Of a DNA stretch of 64,000 nucleotides, positions 60,357 through 64,000 are shown one piece after another. A program made the position numbers and the translations under genes. The notes below the pieces were generated by a model that was given only the letters and a program-made list of their open reading frames with translations, had not been told where the DNA came from and did not search any database. Origin of the DNA: Tritrichomonas musculus (lineage: Eukaryota; Parabasalia; Tritrichomonadida; Tritrichomonadidae); the NCBI GenBank assembly GCA_039105265.1, contig JAPFFF010000004.1, positions 1,488,001-1,552,000 of the forward strand. The letters run 5' to 3'. Numbering within the stretch: the stretch's first letter is position 1; each line of letters begins with the position of its first letter.

Positions 60357-61085
60357 ATGAAACGATTAACTGACCCAATCGATTACACACAAATACAAAA
60401 AGAATACGTGTTCTTCAGGGAAGATGGAAAGCAAGACAATGACAGACCAAATAGATTTTATTTTAATTTGCCAGCTGATTTGTGTACTGAAGACAAGGGT
60501 GAAACAATTATTGGCTTTCGCCCGATATTGATGTTAGCAAGACGTCGTATATTGGAATTCAATATCAAAGTCAAAAAATATTTCAGAATTGACACATCGA
60601 AAGTGAGTCAAGTTGAATGTAATATTGTTTCATGGCTATCAACAGACAAGGATTTGAGAGAAATATGGAAAGATATGAATGAACAATTGAATATCGCTTT
60701 TAGACATTACAACGAACATCAATGGAATGAAGGTTATCCAAAGTTTTTCATCAATGATGAAGAGATACCCGAGATGTATATCAAAAATCAAAAACGAATA
60801 AGAGACGTTCAAATGGATGGATACTATGACTACAACAAAAAGACATTCATTGAAACTATTTATTCAGCAGCGAATGAAATTAATGAAGATGAAGTAGACA
60901 AGGATGACAAAAATAAATTGTGTAATGTTGAAATAGCTATTAAATTTAAATATAGACATTATGACAAAAATAACAAAGAACAGCATAACGAACCACCTGT
61001 GAAATGTGATTTTGCTGATATCATGAAAGTTGTTTTTGAACCATTCCAAAATGACCCGAACAATTATATGGATGAAAGAAATTAA
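60357..61085 (+). CDS. Polinton-cluster protein of unknown function
   Basis: A 242-residue protein I do not recognise by sequence. It looks strand-rich in the first half (PNRFYFNLPADLCTEDKGETIIGFRPILML, then FRIDTSKVSQVECNIVSWL) and ends with acidic/basic repeats. Size and position between an HNH-like gene and an integrase would fit a Polinton structural or accessory protein such as a minor capsid protein, but this is inference from context. Its last 14 bases overlap the next small gene. Confidence 0.55.
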   Translation: MKRLTDPIDYTQIQKEYVFFREDGKQDNDRPNRFYFNLPADLCTEDKGETIIGFRPILMLARRRILEFNIKVKKYFRIDTSKVSQVECNIVSWLSTDKDLREIWKDMNEQLNIAFRHYNEHQWNEGYPKFFINDEEIPEMYIKNQKRIRDVQMDGYYDYNKKTFIETIYSAANEINEDEVDKDDKNKLCNVEIAIKFKYRHYDKNNKEQHNEPPVKCDFADIMKVVFEPFQNDPNNYMDERN

Positions 61086-61308
61086 ATTTGAGAATGTATG
61101 GGATAGACACAGTTGCAAAGTGTATTCATCAATAGCTGAAGAGATAAGCAAGGGATATGTTGGAAATAGTTATCAAATTTTCTCGCCAATCAAATATTTC
61201 AAATTGAATTCTACTGACCAAATATTTTGGATTGAGTTTTATAGTGGTCTTAATTATAAAATGCCTGTGAAATTACCAGTCAGTGAAAGTTTTATGATTG
61301 AAATGTAG
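61072..61308 (+). CDS. Small 78-residue protein overlapping the previous gene
   Basis: Starts at ATG 61072 inside the end of the preceding gene and reads MKEIKFENVWDRHSCKVYSS to a stop at 61306. Composition is protein-like (FWIEFYSGLNYKMPVKLP) and the overlap resembles compact viral or transposon gene packing. Function unknown. Confidence 0.5.
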   Translation: MKEIKFENVWDRHSCKVYSSIAEEISKGYVGNSYQIFSPIKYFKLNSTDQIFWIEFYSGLNYKMPVKLPVSESFMIEM

Positions 61309-61342
61309 ATGATGAATCATCAGAAGTTGTTATATATATAAA

Positions 61343-61963
61343 ATGACTTTCAAGTCAATTGAAGATTTATATAATCGTTATCCCTGGCTGACACCTTCAA
61401 AATTTGTACCACTAGCGAAAAGATATGGATTTAATGAAAAGGAAGCAAGAGAATATTTAAAAAATAATATCATTCATGATGTAGTGCCAGACAAACCAAA
61501 ATATATGAACATCTATTCAAAACATCCTGGAGGATATCAAAAGGACACGTTCATTAATAAGAGACGAAAGAATGAATTAAAATATTTGATGTTCATTAAT
61601 ATAAACGCACGCAAAGCTTACAGTTATCCATTGGTTGGGAAAGGTGCAAAAACAATAATAGAAGCATTTAATAAATTCATTGATAATGCAAAAAATGTAT
61701 ATTCAATAACGTCAGAAATAGACCCAGCATATTTGTCAAATGAATTCTTGGATTATATTAAATCAAAGATCATTATTTATAAAACAACAGAAGACAATAA
61801 TCATAATGTGTTGGGAATAATAAATCGATTCTTGAGAACAATTCGGGACATGATAGGTGAAAATAGATATATTGCTGAAGATGAAATGAAATCATTAATT
61901 GAAGCATATAATGAAACACCACACAAATCATTGAATAATAGAGTGTCATCAGTCTTGAACTAA
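61343..61963 (+). CDS. Polinton/Maverick-type integrase, probably truncated
   Basis: A 206-residue retroviral-like (DDE) integrase: an N-terminal helical part (about 1-50), then GGYQKDTF (first catalytic Asp, residue 68), LMFININARKAYSYPL, ITSEIDPAYLS and HNVLGIINRFLRTIRD, and the trailing YNETPHKSLNN typical of the family. The second and third catalytic positions appear as Glu124 (SE in place of SD) and Asn161 (INRF in place of I(D/E)RF), by my manual alignment. The protein stops soon after the core, without the C-terminal chromodomain-like extension often seen in Maverick integrases, so it is likely inactive or truncated. Confidence 0.7.
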   Translation: MTFKSIEDLYNRYPWLTPSKFVPLAKRYGFNEKEAREYLKNNIIHDVVPDKPKYMNIYSKHPGGYQKDTFINKRRKNELKYLMFININARKAYSYPLVGKGAKTIIEAFNKFIDNAKNVYSITSEIDPAYLSNEFLDYIKSKIIIYKTTEDNNHNVLGIINRFLRTIRDMIGENRYIAEDEMKSLIEAYNETPHKSLNNRVSSVLN

Positions 61964-62016
61964 CAGGTAGATATATATCAATTGGTATGGGAAAACTTAG
62001 GAATTTTATTTCATCT
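61964..62016. other. Short junction after integrase
   Basis: Contains AGGTAGATATATATCAATTG. A similar GGATTATATATCAATGAAG occurs near 62272-62290, next to the hAT fragment. Possibly the junction of two elements. Confidence 0.3.
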
Positions 62017-62211
62017 TCAGCAATATATTCCAATCGATAACTCAGTTGATGCAGCTGTTAATACTAAAGCAATATCAGTTTTGATGTTCAATGTTTTAAC
62101 TTTACTCTCGAGATGTGAAACTCTATTTTTGACATCAGCCATTTCAACATCTAAATTATCAACACGCTTTGTTATCTTGTCAACATCATAAATAGTTTTC
62201 TGATATTGCAT
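62017..62211 (-). CDS. Small coiled-coil ORF within the Polinton-like region
   Basis: A 64-residue frame: KITKRVDNLDVEMADVKNRVSHLESKVKTL is a clean heptad coiled coil followed by a hydrophobic segment (TDIALVLTAASTELSIGIYC) that may be a membrane helix. It is opposite in strand to the integrase. Could be an accessory or fibre-like protein of the element. Modest support because it is short. Confidence 0.4.
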   Translation of the reverse strand: MQYQKTIYDVDKITKRVDNLDVEMADVKNRVSHLESKVKTLNIKTDIALVLTAASTELSIGIYC

Positions 62212-62281
62212 TAGCGCGCATATGCAATGATGCTAATAAAACATCGAAACTTATGTTCGACATTCTATCATGGATTATATA

Positions 62282-64000
62282 TCAATGAAGCGATATCAAT
62301 CTTTCGACATCACTTTCGCTTGTACCAATAAATATCAATCGCAGAGCAATCAAAGAAAATTTTTGAATTTTTTCATGTTTGAATAAATTTTTCCAAACTT
62401 CAAAGTCATCTTTTAAGTTCATCTCATATTTTGGGAAGTGAACGTTTGAATTAAAGAGCCACTCATCAAAAACATTATTTATTATGTCTTCTTTTTCATT
62501 TTCATCCAAACAATGATAATAATCTTTAATTACATTTAATGCTATATCATAAGCATTGTAAGAAATATCAATTTGTATCATTTCTTTTAAAGGTTTCTTT
62601 CGCCATTGTTTTAAACTTTCTATGAGTTTTTTATTCAAACTGCATTCAAAGCATATAGCTTCATATGTAATCTAATCAATATTCGGATCAGTTGGAGCAT
62701 CTAATTGATCTTCACTATCACTCGATATAATATTATCACTCAAAGTTTCTTTTGTATTTTGGAGTTCAAATAAGTCTTCTTCCTCTTCATCGCTATTATC
62801 AACAAAAATATTTTTATCTTAAATGTTTAAGATGTTTATAATATCATTTTCCATATTGCTTGCAGCTTCATTTATAGAATGCGCTTGATTATTATAATCA
62901 CAAATATCTCCAACCACAATTCCTGAATCAGCTTTCTTAGTTCTTAAATAGAATCTTCCTGCTCTACTTAAACAACTAGCCCATGATTCCTTTGGTAAAT
63001 AAGCAAATCTCGCCATCAATTGAGTAAGTAATTCATGCAAAATGTTTAAAGACGATTGGAGTGATATTTTGGAACTATCAATAAACATTTGATATATTCT
63101 GAGCAATGTCTGAATGATAGGAATTGCATCTCCTAGTCTTGATTGCTCGCACTCCAAACATAGTGAAGCTTTTTGTAAAGGAATTAAAACAAAGAATAAT
63201 TCTAATATATCATTTTGGATAATTGCCTCTTTTTTTGCAATGTTCATAAAGTCATCCTGTGTTTGAATTTCCTTTGGTTGATGTGTACTAAAACATAAAT
63301 CAATCATGTAATCATTAATGCTCTCTTGATATTGAACAATTAAAAAAAGTACATCACATAAATATATCCATCTATTCTGGGGAGGGTTTTGGATCTTCCT
63401 CCCAAAAACACCAACAGCTTCTCTTTTCCTAATGCTGGCAACTAATATATTTATTGCGGCTATCATTCTACTTAACTCAACGTAGTTTTTAATAGTCCCC
63501 AAAAAAGAATTATGAATAAAATGATTCAAGCAAGAAACGTCAACGATTGGTAGAGTGCCAGTTTGGTTCCTTAAATTTGATATTACTTTTGAAATAGCTG
63601 CAGATTGAGGTGGAAGCCTATCGTGACAAATAGAGACCAATATTAATTGTTCATTTTGAAAATGCGATGAATTGAAACTCTCAATTTCTGAAATAATTGT
63701 TTCAATTTCCAATTGATAATGAGCAATATCCCAATCTTGGCCTTTCTTTTCTGTTGCTCTAAATGGAAGTGGAGCCAATCGACCATAAGGGTTGGATAAT
63801 GTAGAATGGACAACTCTCATATTATAAACTGTTGCGGCATCTATCATTAAATTGACAAATTTGAAATTGCTTAATTTCTTTATCATATTATTAAAAGCTT
63901 TATTACCTTCATCTAATAAAGAATTTTTCATTTCATTTTTATTGAATCTTTTTATTATACTTTCAGGATCACGAACAACGTTCTTATTTTGAAAGTAATA
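62282..64000 (-). pseudogene. hAT-type transposase, nonsense-disrupted, runs off the right edge
   Basis: One frame from beyond 64000 down to 62282, broken by TAA at 62819-62821 and TAG at 62672-62674. Before the stops: FVNLMIDAATVYNMRVVHS (first catalytic Asp of the RNase H-like fold), LPIVDVSCLNHFIHNSF and NRWIYLCDVLFLI. After them: an acidic linker (DNSDEEEEDLFEL) and FSLIALRLIFIGTSESDVERLISLH, the start of the hAT C-terminal dimerisation motif, cut off by a stop. The frame stays open from 63931 to the edge at 64000, so the N-terminus (probably with a zinc finger) lies outside the window. Confidence 0.75.

Overview
The window looks like nuclear DNA of a parabasalid protist, most likely Tritrichomonas (T. 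foetus-like) and less likely Trichomonas. The reasons are: very AT-rich DNA with long homopolymer runs; compact, mostly intronless genes on both strands; one intron with the Trichomonas-type ends (GTATGT at the 5' end, a CTAACA...AG block at the 3' end); initiator-like TCAYTW motifs a few bases before some start codons; a BspA-like leucine-rich-repeat gene with the N-terminus seen in Tritrichomonas DUF3447 proteins; and Polinton/Maverick-like and hAT-like mobile DNA. The species call is inference; nothing in the window proves it.

Left part (1-9.3 kb): intergenic DNA with two terminal-inverted-repeat elements (981-1637 and 1911-2849), then TAF6 split by an 87-bp intron (2861-4183, minus), three small or broken ORFs (4397-4711, 4934-5332, 5795-6109) and a decayed DUF3447/LRR_5 gene (6471-9315, minus).

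Core (9.8-38.7 kb): a dense block of ordinary eukaryotic genes: a secreted metallo-beta-lactamase-fold protein, a 661-residue two-repeat acidic protein, a ketopantoate-reductase-like membrane-anchored protein, a possible CFAP92-like flagellar protein, KRI1 (ribosome biogenesis), an RBX1-like RING protein with a pentapeptide-repeat extension, an ARF-like GTPase, a solenoid protein, a BRE1-like RING protein, DDB1, a type II membrane protein, ribosomal protein eS12 and a 2532-residue BEACH/WD40 protein. RBX1 and DDB1 (two cullin-RING ligase subunits) lie 5.3 kb apart.

Right part (38.9-64 kb): a locally duplicated lineage-specific gene with one dead copy; a nest of non-autonomous transposons (40.8-43.2 kb) whose target-site duplications can be read directly; a dead kinase/ubiquitin-like gene; a GAF-domain protein with a degenerate phosphodiesterase domain; an importin-beta-type karyopherin; long gene-poor AT-rich stretches; a tandem PB1-like protein and a low-complexity protein; a Polinton-like gene cluster (HNH/NUMOD-like, unknown 242-residue protein, 78-residue protein, integrase) with overlapping ORFs; and at the right edge a hAT transposase pseudogene that runs out of the window.
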